DNA of 64,000 bases from Rhodococcus sp. NBC_00297 (GTDB lineage Bacteria > Actinomycetota > Actinomycetes > Mycobacteriales > Mycobacteriaceae). The notes below the pieces were generated by a model, which searched no databases, was not told the DNA's origin, and saw nothing but the letters and a program-made list of their open reading frames with translations. Where the stretch lies: contig NZ_CP108041.1 in assembly GCF_036173065.1 (NCBI RefSeq), positions 2,421,001-2,485,000 of the forward strand. Direction: 5' to 3'. The position numbers were made by a program, and so were the translations under genes. This document shows, one piece after another, positions 36,023 to 48,751 of this stretch; within the stretch, counting starts at the first letter, position 1, and each line of letters begins with the position of its first letter.

Positions 36023-37015
36023 GTGGCCGTACCACTGTCCGTACTCGATCTCGCACAGGTCGGCGAGGGTGAAACTCCTCGAAGCAGTTTCGATGCCAGT
36101 GTCGCGTTGGCCCGCCTCGCGGAGGAGAGCGGATATCGGCGAGTCTGGTACGCGGAGCACCACAACATGCCCTCCATCGCGTCCTCGGCGACGTCGGTCC
36201 TCATCGCACACGTGGCCGCGCACACCTCGTCCATTCGCCTCGGATCGGGTGGAGTGATGTTGCCTAACCATTCTCCGCTGACCATTGCCGAGCAATTCGG
36301 AACGCTGGCCACACTCCATCCGGACCGTATCGATCTCGGTCTCGGCAGAGCGCCGGGATCCGATCAGACCACCATGCGTGCTCTGCGCCGTGACCCGTCG
36401 TCGGCCGATTCCTTCCCGCAGGACGTTCTCGAACTCCAGGGCTACCTGTCGGGTTCGAGTCGGGTTCCGGGAGTGCAGGCAGTGCCGGGCGCGGGAACCG
36501 ATGTGCCGCTCTACATTCTGGGATCCTCGCTCTTCGGTGCTCAGCTCGCAGCACATCTCGGCCTTCCGTATGCCAACGCGTCGCACTTCTCTCCCGACTC
36601 GCTCGAGGAGGCCGTGGCCGTCTATCGGGACACGTTCCAGCCGTCCGCACAGCTCGCCGAGCCCTACGTCATCGCCGCCGTCAACGCGACGGTCGCACCG
36701 ACGTCCGCTCGCGCGCACGAGCTGTTCACGGCCGGTCTGCGGCGCCGGGTGGTGCAGATGGTGGGACGCGGCCGTTCCTTCTCCGAGGAGGAGGTCGACA
36801 TGATCATGGACTCGCCCGCTGGCCGACAGATTCAGGGAATGGTGAAGTACTCGGCCGTCGGAACGCCGGCGGAGGCGTCGGACTACATCGATCGTTTCGC
36901 CGCGCACGCCCGGGCCGACGAGGTCATCGTCGCCAGCGGTATCGACGACACCGACGAGCGACTGCTCTCCTACCGCCTGCTCGCCGAGCAGCACCTGCAC
37001 GCCACCGCGGCCTGA
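36023..37015 (+). CDS. LLM class flavin-dependent oxidoreductase
   Basis: A 330-residue bacterial-luciferase-like flavoprotein. The opening [62 protein letters not shown] is typical of the YhbW/LuxA-like group, and [42 protein letters not shown] forms the flavin-binding region. It uses FMNH2 or F420; the substrate is unknown. Start GTG 36023 with GAAAGGG about 8 nt before. It is followed 107 bp later by the VOC gene on the same strand. Confidence 0.93.
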   Translation: MAVPLSVLDLAQVGEGETPRSSFDASVALARLAEESGYRRVWYAEHHNMPSIASSATSVLIAHVAAHTSSIRLGSGGVMLPNHSPLTIAEQFGTLATLHPDRIDLGLGRAPGSDQTTMRALRRDPSSADSFPQDVLELQGYLSGSSRVPGVQAVPGAGTDVPLYILGSSLFGAQLAAHLGLPYANASHFSPDSLEEAVAVYRDTFQPSAQLAEPYVIAAVNATVAPTSARAHELFTAGLRRRVVQMVGRGRSFSEEEVDMIMDSPAGRQIQGMVKYSAVGTPAEASDYIDRFAAHARADEVIVASGIDDTDERLLSYRLLAEQHLHATAA

Positions 37016-37122
37016 CGCCGCACGACCGACGCCGCCCGCGCGATGACTTTTCCGCCCGGGCGGTGTCGGTAGTGGTGAGTGGCCCTGACGCCGGGGCCGA
37101 CGACACCACACCAGGAGACACC

Positions 37123-37548
37123 ATGTCCGGCATGATCTTCGTCAACACCTTCGCCCAGGACGTCGCCGCGAGCCGCGCGTTCTTCACGTCGCTGGGATTC
37201 TCTTTCAACGACACCTTCAGCGACGAGAACACCGCGTGCCTGATCGTCAACGAGCAGGCCGTCGTGATGCTGCTGAACGTCCCGCGCTTCAAGGATTTCA
37301 TCCGCGACGACGTCGCGGACCTCTCCACCTCGCGCGAGATGCTGTTGGCAGTGTCGGCCGACAGCAAGGAGGCCGTCGACGCCATGGCCGACGCGGCGCT
37401 CGCCGCGGGCGGCAGTGACTGGATGGATCCGCAGGACCACGGCTTCATGTACGGGCGGTCGTTCCGCGACCTCGACGGTCACGTGTGGGAAGTGACCTGG
37501 ATGGACCCGGCCGTCGCCTCGGGCGAGGCCACGCCTCCCGACATGTGA
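37123..37548 (+). CDS. VOC (glyoxalase/bleomycin-resistance fold) protein
   Basis: A 141-residue single-chain protein with two beta-alpha-beta-beta-beta modules: MIFVNTFAQDVAASRAFFTSLGFSFND and the later HGFMYGRSFRDLDGHVWEVTWMD. The C-terminal DLDGHVWEV segment is the usual VOC ending with a metal-ligand Glu, but the first-module His is not evident, so it may be non-catalytic or bind a different ligand. ATG 37123 has CAGGAG upstream. It converges on the sigma factor gene with a strong hairpin between them. Confidence 0.88.
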   Translation: MSGMIFVNTFAQDVAASRAFFTSLGFSFNDTFSDENTACLIVNEQAVVMLLNVPRFKDFIRDDVADLSTSREMLLAVSADSKEAVDAMADAALAAGGSDWMDPQDHGFMYGRSFRDLDGHVWEVTWMDPAVASGEATPPDM

Positions 37549-37561
37549 GCCGCGGCAGGTG

Positions 37562-37580
37562 ACCCGGGCTCAGCCCGGGT
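37562..37580. terminator. Bidirectional hairpin terminator
   Basis: ACCCGGGCT-C-AGCCCGGGT is a perfect 9-bp inverted repeat, in practice a 7-bp stem with a 5-nt loop, lying between the VOC stop and the sigma factor stop and including the latter. G/C-rich stems without T-runs are common actinobacterial terminators. Confidence 0.6.
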
Positions 37581-38550
37581 ACACCGGTGGCAGTCCGAAC
37601 CGATCGAACAGCGTGAGATCGAAGAAGCACGCCACATGCGCGACGCGGGCGTCGATGATCTCGAGGACGTGCAGCTGGAACGGGCGGTGCACCCCGTCCT
37701 CTCCGAGCATGTAGAGGCCGAAGGCCGGCTGCCCGTTGGCGGTGGTCGCCATCATCCGCATCGACTCGGGGCCGGTCGCGGGACACTTCGTCGAGATGAG
37801 GGCGCCGATGTCGGCCGGGCCGCGGTACCACCCGGTGAACGGCGGCATCTCCCAGACAGCCTCTGCGGCGAAAAGTTTCACGATGCCGTCGATGTCGTAC
37901 GTCTCGAATCCCTCGACGTAGCGTCGCAGCAACTCTCGCGTCTCCGGCGACTCCGGCTCGGACACGGAGTTCTCGTCGGGCATGATCGCCTCGATCTGGC
38001 CGCGCGCACGTTGCAGCAGGCTGTTGACTGCAGCAGTGGAGGTGCCGAGCAGTTCGGCCACCTCGGATGCTCTCCACTGCAACACCTCTCGGAGTACGAG
38101 GACGGCTCGCTGCCGCGCGGACAGATGCTGCAACGCGGCCACGAACGCGAGCCGCACCGATTCACGCGAGCCGATCAGCGATGCCGGGTCGTCGTCCACC
38201 GGATCGCCGAACGGCGGCGCCGGCTCGAGCCACGCGATCTCGTGGCGCTCGACCAGCTCGTCCGACGGATCGGACGACGGCGTACCCAGCCCCGACGGCA
38301 TCGGTCGGCGCTTGCGGCCCTCGAGCGAGGTGAGGCAGGTGTTCGTGGCGATGCGGTAGAGCCACGTGCGCAGCGACGAGTCGCCCTTGAAGTTCGCGTA
38401 CCCCTTCCACCCTCGGGCCAGGGTGTCCTGCACCAGATCCTCCGCGTCGTGGATGGATCCGGTCATGCGGTAACAGTGCGCGAGGAGCTCGCGGCGGTAC
38501 GGTTCCGCGAGAGTCATGAAGTCGTTGCCGAGCTCCTGCGTCGCAGTCAT
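37570..38550 (-). CDS. sigG: ECF sigma factor, SigG-type with SnoaL-like tail
   Basis: A 326-residue extracytoplasmic-function sigma factor. Region 2 (about 13-80) has YRRELLAHCYRMTGSIHDAEDLVQDTLARGWKGYANFKGDSSLRTWLYRIATNTCL. Region 4 (about 135-190) has LSARQRAVLVLREVLQWRASEVAELLGTSTAAVNSLLQRARGQI. Residues from about 205 to the end form a SnoaL/NTF2-like domain (LLRRYVEGFETYDIDGIVKLFAAEAVWEMPPF). This is the layout of mycobacterial SigG, in which the tail substitutes for a separate anti-sigma factor. ATG 38550 is directly preceded by an inverted repeat. The divergent DoxX gene is a likely regulon member by analogy with related ECF groups; that is inference. Confidence 0.9.
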   Translation of the reverse strand: MTATQELGNDFMTLAEPYRRELLAHCYRMTGSIHDAEDLVQDTLARGWKGYANFKGDSSLRTWLYRIATNTCLTSLEGRKRRPMPSGLGTPSSDPSDELVERHEIAWLEPAPPFGDPVDDDPASLIGSRESVRLAFVAALQHLSARQRAVLVLREVLQWRASEVAELLGTSTAAVNSLLQRARGQIEAIMPDENSVSEPESPETRELLRRYVEGFETYDIDGIVKLFAAEAVWEMPPFTGWYRGPADIGALISTKCPATGPESMRMMATTANGQPAFGLYMLGEDGVHRPFQLHVLEIIDARVAHVACFFDLTLFDRFGLPPVYPG

Positions 38551-38570
38551 GCGAGGAGGATAGTCCTCGC
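38551..38570 (-). promoter_or_regulatory. Inverted repeat abutting the sigma factor start codon
   Basis: GCGAGGA-N6-TCCTCGC is a perfect 7-bp inverted repeat ending at the base before ATG 38550. In the mRNA it would form a hairpin that pairs the only AGGA-like ribosome site, and as DNA it could be an operator. Confidence 0.45.
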
Positions 38571-38641
38571 ATGGACGACTCGCCGAGGAAAATTTCGGGG
38601 CTTCGTGATGAGTTTCCGTGGCGTACGCGGTCGACAGTCAC

Positions 38642-39052
38642 ATGACCACACACCTCACCCGCGCCACCACCACCGCACCGTCCCGCGGAGCCGTTCGAGC
38701 AGGATGGATCGTCAGCGCGCTGGTGGTCGTCTTCATGCTGTTCGACGCCGTGATCCATCTGCTGAACCTGGACGTCGTGAAGGACGCGTCCGCCGAACTC
38801 GGACTCCCCGTCGACATGGCCCCGAAGATCGGCGTCGTCTGCCTCGTGATCGTGACCCTGTACGTGATTCCGCGGACCGCGCCGCTGGGTGCCGTCCTGT
38901 TGACCGGCTACCTCGGTGGAGCGGTGATCACGAACTGGCGCACCGACCAGCCACTCGTCAGCACGGTGTTCTTCGCGATCTACGTCGGCATCGCCGCGTG
39001 GCTCGGACTCTGGCTGCGTGACGGCCGAGTCCGAGCCTTGCTCGCAGGCTGA
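38642..39052 (+). CDS. DoxX family membrane protein
   Basis: A 136-residue, four-helix membrane protein of the DoxX group. It has helices at about 26-50 (AGWIVSALVVVFMLFDAVIHLL), about 68-85 (PKIGVVCLVIVTLYVIPRTAPLGAVLLTGYLGGAVITNW) and about 108-128, with the conserved Arg of the interhelix loop. ATG 38642 is chosen over ATG 38618 because the first eight residues are not family-like; neither has a clear ribosome site. It is divergent from the SigG-type sigma factor by 91 bp. The role of DoxX proteins is unclear; some are linked to redox stress. Confidence 0.87.
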   Translation: MTTHLTRATTTAPSRGAVRAGWIVSALVVVFMLFDAVIHLLNLDVVKDASAELGLPVDMAPKIGVVCLVIVTLYVIPRTAPLGAVLLTGYLGGAVITNWRTDQPLVSTVFFAIYVGIAAWLGLWLRDGRVRALLAG

Positions 39053-39053
39053 G

Positions 39054-41288
39054 TCACACCACCGAGGACCGGAAGGATCGGAGCCGCAGGCTGTTGGTGA
39101 CGACGAAGACCGACGACAGCGCCATCGCGGCACCGGCCAGCATGGGATTGAGCAGTCCGGCGGCCGCGAGCGGGATCGCCGCGACGTTGTAGGCGAAGGC
39201 CCAGAAGAGATTGACCTTGATGGTGCGGAGGGTTGCGCGCGAGAGGCGCACCGCGTCGACCGCGACGCGCAGATCTCCCCGCACCAGCGTGAGGTCGCCG
39301 GCCTCGATCGCGACGTCGGTGCCCGTGCCCATCGAGAGTCCGAGGTCCGACGTAGCCAGTGCCGCAGCATCGTTGACGCCGTCACCGACCATGGCGACGA
39401 CCTTGCCCGACGCCTGCAGCTCGCGGATCGCGTCCACCTTCTGCTCCGGCAGCACACCGGCGATGACGGTGTCGATACCGACCGAGGCGGCCACCGTGCG
39501 GGCTGCGGACTCGTTGTCACCGGTGAGCATGATCGGGTCGAGACCCAGTGCGCGGAGCTCCGAGACCGCCTGCGCGGACGTCTCCTTCACGGTGTCGGAG
39601 ACCGCGATGACGGCGCGGGCCTCGTCGTCCCACCCGACGACCACCGCGGTGGCCCCGGTGGCCTCGGCGTCCTCGAAGGCCGTCTGCAGAGCGCTGGGCA
39701 GTGCGCCGCCCACCAGGCCGGGGCGTCCGACGACCACGCGGTGGCCGTCGACCGTCGCGGTGACACCGCGTCCCGCCGTGGTGGTGAAGTCGGTGGCGGC
39801 GACGGGCTCTCCGTGCGCGGTCCGGTACGCGTCGACGATCGCGCGGGCGACCGGGTGCTCGGAACCGGACTCCGCCGCCGCGGCGAACCGCAGCGCGTCG
39901 TCGCGAGCGTCTCCCACGACGGACTGCACGCTCATGACACCACTGGTGATGGTGCCCGTCTTGTCCAGCACGATGGTGTTCACGCGGCGGGTGCGCTCGA
40001 GCACCTCGGGTCCCTTGATGAGGACGCCGAGTTGGGCGCCGCGTCCGGTGCCCACCATCAGGGCTGTCGGAGTGGCCAGGCCCAGCGCGCACGGGCACGC
40101 GATGATGAGGACCGCGACGGATGCGGTGAACGCGGCGGACCAGCTGCCGCTGACGAGGACCCAGCCCAGCAGGGTGGCCAGGGCGAGACCGATCACGACG
40201 GGGACGAAGACGCCCGAGATGCGGTCGGCCAGGCGCTGCGCCTCGGCCTTGCCGTTCTGCGCGTCCTCCACGATGCGGGCCATGCGCGCGAGCTGCGTGT
40301 CCGCGCCCACGCGGTCGGCGACGACGGTGAGCGCGCCACCCACGTTGACGGTCCCGCCTGTGACCATGGCGCCCGGACCGACCTCCACGGGGATGGACTC
40401 ACCGGAGATCATCGAGGCGTCGACGGCGGACGTGCCGCTCTCGACGGTGCCGTCGGCGGCGATCTTCTCGCCCGGCCTGACGACGATGCGGTCTCCGACC
40501 ACGAGCTCGTCGGCGGGCACGCTGACCTCACTGCCGTTGCGCAGCACGGTCGCGTTCCTGGAGCCGACCTCGAGCAACGCACGCAGAGCGGCGCCGGCGC
40601 TGCGCTTGGACCGCGCTTCCAGATACCGACCGGCGAGCAGGAACGTCGTGACGCCGGCCGCCGCCTCGAGATAGATGTTCGCGCTGCCGTCGCCACGCGA
40701 GACGGTGAACTCGAAGGCGTGGCGCATGCCGGGCATGCCCGCGTGGCCGAAGAAGAGCGCGTACAGCGACCAGCCGAAGGCGGCCAGCGTGCCCACCGAC
40801 ACGAGCGTGTCCATGGTGGTCGCGCCGTGCCGCGCAGTGGTGACGGCGGCGCGGTGGAACGGCAGTCCGCCCCACACGACGACGGGCGCGGCGAGGGTGA
40901 GCGAGAGCCACTGCCAGTTGTCGAACTGCAGCGGCGGAATCATCGCCATCGCGATGACGGGAACGGACAGCAGCGTCGACACGAGCAGACGCGTGCGCAG
41001 GGGATCGGACTCGGCTGCGGCGGCATCGGACTCGGCTGCGGGAGGGCCGGCCGGTCGGTGCGGTTCGTGCACGGTCGCTGTGTAGCCGGCCTTCTCGACG
41101 GTGCCGATGAGGTCCCCGGTCTCGACGGTCGCGTCCGTGGCGATGCTCGCCTTCTCGGTGGCGTAGTTGACCGTCGCGGTCACACCGTCGAGGCGGTTGA
41201 GCTTCTTCTCGATGCGGTTGGCGCACGACGCACAGGTCATGCCGCCGATGTCGAGCTGGATGTTCGCGGCCTTCTCCCCGGTGGTCAC
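39054..41288 (-). CDS. copA: Copper-translocating P1B-type ATPase
   Basis: A 744-residue heavy-metal pump exporting Cu(I). It has one N-terminal HMA domain with Cys19 and Cys22 (GGMTCASCANR), eight helices, and the transport motif CPC at 398-400 (IIACPCALGLATP), which marks Cu(I)/Ag(I) pumps. The phosphorylated Asp442 is in DKTGTIT; SGEHPVA-like and GDGVNDAAAL loops follow. GTG 41288 overlaps the chaperone stop by GTGA, so the two are co-translated behind the CsoR-like site. Length and motifs are normal. Confidence 0.96.
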   Translation of the reverse strand: MTTGEKAANIQLDIGGMTCASCANRIEKKLNRLDGVTATVNYATEKASIATDATVETGDLIGTVEKAGYTATVHEPHRPAGPPAAESDAAAAESDPLRTRLLVSTLLSVPVIAMAMIPPLQFDNWQWLSLTLAAPVVVWGGLPFHRAAVTTARHGATTMDTLVSVGTLAAFGWSLYALFFGHAGMPGMRHAFEFTVSRGDGSANIYLEAAAGVTTFLLAGRYLEARSKRSAGAALRALLEVGSRNATVLRNGSEVSVPADELVVGDRIVVRPGEKIAADGTVESGTSAVDASMISGESIPVEVGPGAMVTGGTVNVGGALTVVADRVGADTQLARMARIVEDAQNGKAEAQRLADRISGVFVPVVIGLALATLLGWVLVSGSWSAAFTASVAVLIIACPCALGLATPTALMVGTGRGAQLGVLIKGPEVLERTRRVNTIVLDKTGTITSGVMSVQSVVGDARDDALRFAAAAESGSEHPVARAIVDAYRTAHGEPVAATDFTTTAGRGVTATVDGHRVVVGRPGLVGGALPSALQTAFEDAEATGATAVVVGWDDEARAVIAVSDTVKETSAQAVSELRALGLDPIMLTGDNESAARTVAASVGIDTVIAGVLPEQKVDAIRELQASGKVVAMVGDGVNDAAALATSDLGLSMGTGTDVAIEAGDLTLVRGDLRVAVDAVRLSRATLRTIKVNLFWAFAYNVAAIPLAAAGLLNPMLAGAAMALSSVFVVTNSLRLRSFRSSVV

Positions 41289-41494
41289 GGCTGAGCCAGC
41301 TCGTACCCGGCCTCGTCCACCGCGGTTGCGAGGGCAGCGTCGTCGACAGGTGTGTCGGACTCGACATCGACGCGTCCGGACTCGAGGTCGACGTGGACCG
41401 AGGTGACTCCCTGCAGGGCGCTCACCTCCTCCGTCACCGCTGAGACGCAGTGCTGGCAGGTCATTCCGACGACGGTGACAGTCTTCGTGGTCAT
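41285..41494 (-). CDS. copZ: Copper chaperone CopZ-like HMA protein
   Basis: A 69-residue single HMA domain with the metal motif MTCQHC (Cys in [18 protein letters not shown]), which carries Cu(I) in the cytoplasm and hands it to CopA. The ferredoxin-like fold is visible in the pattern of [26 protein letters not shown] and [10 protein letters not shown] use ATG 41494 (MTTKTVTV); four more codons upstream are open. It is the first gene of the copZ-copA pair, and its promoter overlaps the operator at 41504-41522. Confidence 0.94.
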   Translation of the reverse strand: MTTKTVTVVGMTCQHCVSAVTEEVSALQGVTSVHVDLESGRVDVESDTPVDDAALATAVDEAGYELAQP

Positions 41495-41503
41495 GAGAAC
41501 TAC

Positions 41504-41522
41504 CATACCCCCCTACGGTATG
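41504..41522. promoter_or_regulatory. CsoR-like copper operator
   Basis: CATACC-N7-GGTATG is a perfect 6-bp inverted repeat around a C-rich centre (CCCCTAC), the architecture of CsoR/RicR-type operators. It sits 10 bp before the copZ start, and a TATGGT -10 candidate on the minus strand lies within it. Release by Cu(I) would induce the operon. No csoR gene is in the window. Confidence 0.6.
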
Positions 41523-41642
41523 CCGTCAACCCCGTGTCGCCCGGCGTTCGGCGGCTCGACACCTCCTGTGGTTAGGGTGGACGAGCCCGGTACACACAGG
41601 GTGACCGAGCTCCGATCCGGGAGCACTGGGAAGCGAGAACTC

Positions 41643-42566
41643 ATGGAGCCAGTCGAGCAGACCTGGCGCACCGCCGAGCATCCACGGCCGGACCATTTCC
41701 TCCTGCACATCAGTGACACGCACCTGGTCGGCGCCGGCGAGTTGTACGACGCGGTCGACAGCGAGGCGCGTCTTCGCCAGATCTTCGCGGAGCTCGAGGC
41801 GACGGGTGCCCGGCCGGAGGCTCTGGTGTTCACGGGTGATCTCGCGGACAAGGGCGAGCCCGACGCATACGACTCGTTGCGCGCGCTGGTCGATCCGGTC
41901 GCCGCAGCCCTGGGGGCCGAGGTGATCTGGGCGATGGGCAACCACGACGACCGAGCGGCGTTCCGTCGCGGCCTGCTCGACGAGCGCGGATCGACCGAGC
42001 CCGTGGACAGGGTCTACGACATCGGTGGGCTGCGAGTCATCACGTTGGACTCGACCGTCCCCGGCCACCACTACGGCCAGATCTCCGCGGAACAGTTGCG
42101 GTGGCTCGCAGCAGAACTGGCGATGCCGGCGCCGGACGGCACAGTGCTCGCGCTGCACCATCCGCCGGTTCCCTGCGTGCAAGATCTCGCGGTGTTGGTG
42201 GAACTCCGCGACCAGGACTCGCTCGCGGAGGTGCTCGCCGGCAGCGACGTGCGGGCGATCCTCGCGGGCCACCTGCACTACTCCACGTCCGCCACCTTCG
42301 CCGGAATCCCGGTGTCGGTGGCGTCGGCCACCTGCTACACCCAGGACCTCAACGTCCCGGTGGGTGCGCAACGCGGGCGCGACGGGGCGCAGGCCTACAA
42401 CCTGGTGCATCTGTACCAGGACACGGTGGTCCACTCGGTGGTGCCCATCGGGACGGGCGACACCGTCGGCACCTACGTGTCGGCCGACGAGGCCGCCCAG
42501 CGCCTGCACGATGCCGGCGTCGTCATCGCCGACGCTCCCCAGAAGGCGATCAGCCGGCAGTCGTAG
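41643..42566 (+). CDS. cpdA: cAMP phosphodiesterase, Rv0805/CpdA type
   Basis: A 307-residue class III cyclic-nucleotide phosphodiesterase hydrolysing 3',5'-cAMP. It is strikingly similar to mycobacterial Rv0805, for example [42 protein letters not shown] and [15 protein letters not shown]...[12 protein letters not shown]. Dinuclear metal ligands are Asp25, His27, Asp66, Asn100, His172, His210 and His212, all present. ATG 41643 is used; the open frame further upstream runs into the copper operator. The downstream convergent gene is a cpsY homologue, as in Mycobacterium. The last codons lie in a tandem duplication. Confidence 0.95.
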   Translation: MEPVEQTWRTAEHPRPDHFLLHISDTHLVGAGELYDAVDSEARLRQIFAELEATGARPEALVFTGDLADKGEPDAYDSLRALVDPVAAALGAEVIWAMGNHDDRAAFRRGLLDERGSTEPVDRVYDIGGLRVITLDSTVPGHHYGQISAEQLRWLAAELAMPAPDGTVLALHHPPVPCVQDLAVLVELRDQDSLAEVLAGSDVRAILAGHLHYSTSATFAGIPVSVASATCYTQDLNVPVGAQRGRDGAQAYNLVHLYQDTVVHSVVPIGTGDTVGTYVSADEAAQRLHDAGVVIADAPQKAISRQS

Positions 42567-42601
42567 CTGTGGCGATCAGCCGGCAGTCGTAGCTGTGGCG
42601 A

Positions 42602-42608
<7 letters not shown>
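42545..42608. repeat. 26-bp tandem duplication across two convergent stop codons
   Basis: A 26-bp unit beginning ggcgatcagccggcagtcgt occurs at 42545-42570 and 42571-42596, followed by a 12-bp third partial copy (42597-42608). The first copy contains the cpdA stop; the partial copy contains the cpsY stop. Both genes remain intact. Confidence 0.85.
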
Positions 42609-46746
<4,138 letters not shown>

Positions 46747-46755
46747 GAGCGCTCC

Positions 46756-46782
46756 TTGTTGGTACGATCGTGTTCACAACAA
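46756..46782. promoter_or_regulatory. Inverted repeats in the TetR/membrane-protein promoter
   Basis: TTGTTG (46756-46761) and CAACAA (46777-46782) flank an ACGATCGT palindrome, and CACA-AC-TGTG follows at 46788-46797. The 63-bp gap is unusually A/T-rich for this DNA. Candidate TetR operator. Confidence 0.35.
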
Positions 46783-46809
46783 AGTAGCACAACTGTGTAC
46801 ATTCAGGGA

Positions 46810-47409
46810 GTGCCGAAACTGATCGATCACGACCAGCGGCGACGCGACGTCGCCGACGCCGCCTGGCGCATCATCGGTCGAGACGGCCTGCTCGATCTGT
46901 CGGTGCGCAACGTGGCCGAGGAGGCCGGGCTGGCGACGGCCTCCCTCCGTCGCTCCTTTCCCACTCAGGACGACCTGCGAGCGTTCTGCCTCGAACACGC
47001 AGCCGAACGCGTCGTCGAACGCCTGGAGCGCATCGACCCGCAGCTGTCACCCCGCGAGTACTGCGAGGCGAGCCTGCGAGAGTTGTTGCCGCTCACCGAC
47101 GAGAGTCGTCTCGAGATGGAGGTGCAGATGTCGCTGGGCGCTCTCGCCTTCACGAACGCCGCGATGCGCGTCGCCTACGACCGGGCGCACCAGTACCTGG
47201 CCGCGGGGTGCAGGCGACTGGTGAACCTGCTCGCCGAGAACGACACCGACTACGCGTCACTGTCCGACCGGGTACCCGACGAGGCGCGTCGACTTCATGC
47301 ATTCCTGGACGGACTCGCGCTGCACCTGGTCCACGCGCCACACGACGAGAACCGCGCGTGGGCCGAGGCGGAGCTGGCGGCACATCTCGACTCGCTGCGA
47401 GGGCCGTAG
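46810..47409 (+). CDS. TetR family regulator
   Basis: A 199-residue repressor. The DNA-binding domain is HDQRRRDVADAAWRIIGRDGLLDLSVRNVAEEAGLATASLRRSFPTQDDLRAF; the ASLRRSFPTQDDL form is typical of the TetR-C group with a dimer domain. The rest is the ligand/dimer domain. The start is taken as GTG 46810 (PKLIDHDQRR), with GTG 46798 also possible. It is divergent from the membrane protein and 11 bp before ychJ-type gene. The effector is unknown. Confidence 0.9.
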   Translation: MPKLIDHDQRRRDVADAAWRIIGRDGLLDLSVRNVAEEAGLATASLRRSFPTQDDLRAFCLEHAAERVVERLERIDPQLSPREYCEASLRELLPLTDESRLEMEVQMSLGALAFTNAAMRVAYDRAHQYLAAGCRRLVNLLAENDTDYASLSDRVPDEARRLHAFLDGLALHLVHAPHDENRAWAEAELAAHLDSLRGP

Positions 47410-47420
47410 GGTCTACAGCC

Positions 47421-47801
47421 ATGCCCGACACCTGCCCGTGCGGCACTCCCCTACCGACGTCCGAGTGCTGTGGACCCTTGCTCGAGGGACGGATCGGTGT
47501 GCCGACCGCCGAGCGGCTCATGCGCTCGCGGTACACCGCCTTCACGGTGCTCGACGCCGAGTATCTGCTGCGCACATGGCATCCCGATACTCGACCGTCG
47601 GCGCTCGACCTCGACGACCGCCGCCGGTGGACCGGGCTCGAGATCCTGGGCACCACCGGAGGCGGCATGCTGCACACCACGGGCACGGTCGAGTTCGTGG
47701 CTCACTTCCGTGACGCGGGTGCCCGGCGACCGGGTTCGCAGCGGGAGAACAGCACGTTCTCCCGCGTCGATGGAGCCTGGGTCTACGTCGACGCGGTCTG
47801 A
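47421..47801 (+). CDS. YchJ family protein
   Basis: A 126-residue protein of the YchJ/UPF0225 family. The N-terminal SEC-C-like zinc knuckle is CPCGTPLPTSECCGPLLEG, and RLMRSRYTAFTVLDAEYLLRTWHPDTRPS leads into an NTF2-like domain. Zinc is probably bound by the Cys residues. Its role is unknown. ATG 47421; it overlaps the convergent hydrolase gene by 19 bp. It follows the TetR gene closely and may be co-transcribed with it. Confidence 0.9.
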   Translation: MPDTCPCGTPLPTSECCGPLLEGRIGVPTAERLMRSRYTAFTVLDAEYLLRTWHPDTRPSALDLDDRRRWTGLEILGTTGGGMLHTTGTVEFVAHFRDAGARRPGSQRENSTFSRVDGAWVYVDAV

Positions 47802-48751
47802 CGCCGCGACTCGATGCCGTCGACGAACTCGGACGTGATGCGCGCGATGTCCCAAGGATGCGACAGCGGCGACCAGTGTCCTGCATCGAGATCGGTTCGC
47901 GACAGGTCGGCCACCCAGCGCGGCGTGTCCTCGTAGTGGAACGGACGCACCGCCGCGTCACGGGTGTTGACGATCAGATGCACGGGCACGGTGACGTAGC
48001 GACGCCGCGGCGAGGTGAAGCGCGGCAGAAGATTTGCTCGATAGATGCGCAGGCCGTTCCACGCGTCGTCGAGAAGTGTCGGTGACTCCTCCACCATCGC
48101 GGCGGGGACGTCGGAGAACTCGCCGATGAACTGGGTCCAGCCCTTGCGCTTCATGCGGTACATCCGCACCCGAGCCAACGGCGGGACGTGGAAGGTGACC
48201 GTGTACCAGGACGCTCTCGTCTGGGCGAACACCTGTGCCAGGTTGCGCGGTGTGGGCCTGCGGAGTCGCGAGCGGGCCCACAGTGCGAGGTGGTCGAGGT
48301 TGGGTCCCGACACGGACGTGTAGGACGAGATGCGGAGCGGCGCATCGGCTTCGGCGACGAGCTCCCAGGCCTCCACCGCGCCCCAGTCGTGACCGAGCAC
48401 GTGGACCGGGGCGTCGGGACTGACCGCGTCGATCACCGCTCGCAGATCGGAGGCCATCGCGTCGAGTCGGTACCCGCGGGTCTGTGCGGGGACCGTGGAG
48501 TCACCGGCGCCGCGTGAGTCGTAGGTGACGACGCGGTAGCGGTCGGCGAGCAGTCCGACGACGTGGTTCCAGAGGGTGTGGTTGTCGGGCCACCCGTGCA
48601 CCAGCACGAGAGTGGGGCCGTCGGACACGCCGGCGGTGTACACGGCGAGCTCGACGTCACCGTTCCGCACGGTGGAACGCTCGGACTCGAACGGGCGGGT
48701 GACGGTCATGGACGCTCCGGAATCGGTGGACGTGGGGTGTGCGGGGGACAT
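47783..48751 (-). CDS. Alpha/beta hydrolase (epoxide-hydrolase-like)
   Basis: A 322-residue alpha/beta-fold hydrolase. It has the oxyanion segment VLVHGWPDNHTLWNHV and the nucleophile elbow LGHDWGAVEAWE, with Asp in the nucleophile place as in epoxide hydrolases and haloalkane dehalogenases, and the C-terminal His in LDAGHWSPLSHP. In mycobacteria such a domain is often fused to an SDR domain; here it is alone. I use ATG 48751, which shares a base with the stop of the reductase gene (TGATG). ATG 48709 is a more conservative start. It is the last gene of a three-gene operon. Confidence 0.88.
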   Translation of the reverse strand: MSPAHPTSTDSGASMTVTRPFESERSTVRNGDVELAVYTAGVSDGPTLVLVHGWPDNHTLWNHVVGLLADRYRVVTYDSRGAGDSTVPAQTRGYRLDAMASDLRAVIDAVSPDAPVHVLGHDWGAVEAWELVAEADAPLRISSYTSVSGPNLDHLALWARSRLRRPTPRNLAQVFAQTRASWYTVTFHVPPLARVRMYRMKRKGWTQFIGEFSDVPAAMVEESPTLLDDAWNGLRIYRANLLPRFTSPRRRYVTVPVHLIVNTRDAAVRPFHYEDTPRWVADLSRTDLDAGHWSPLSHPWDIARITSEFVDGIESRRQTAST

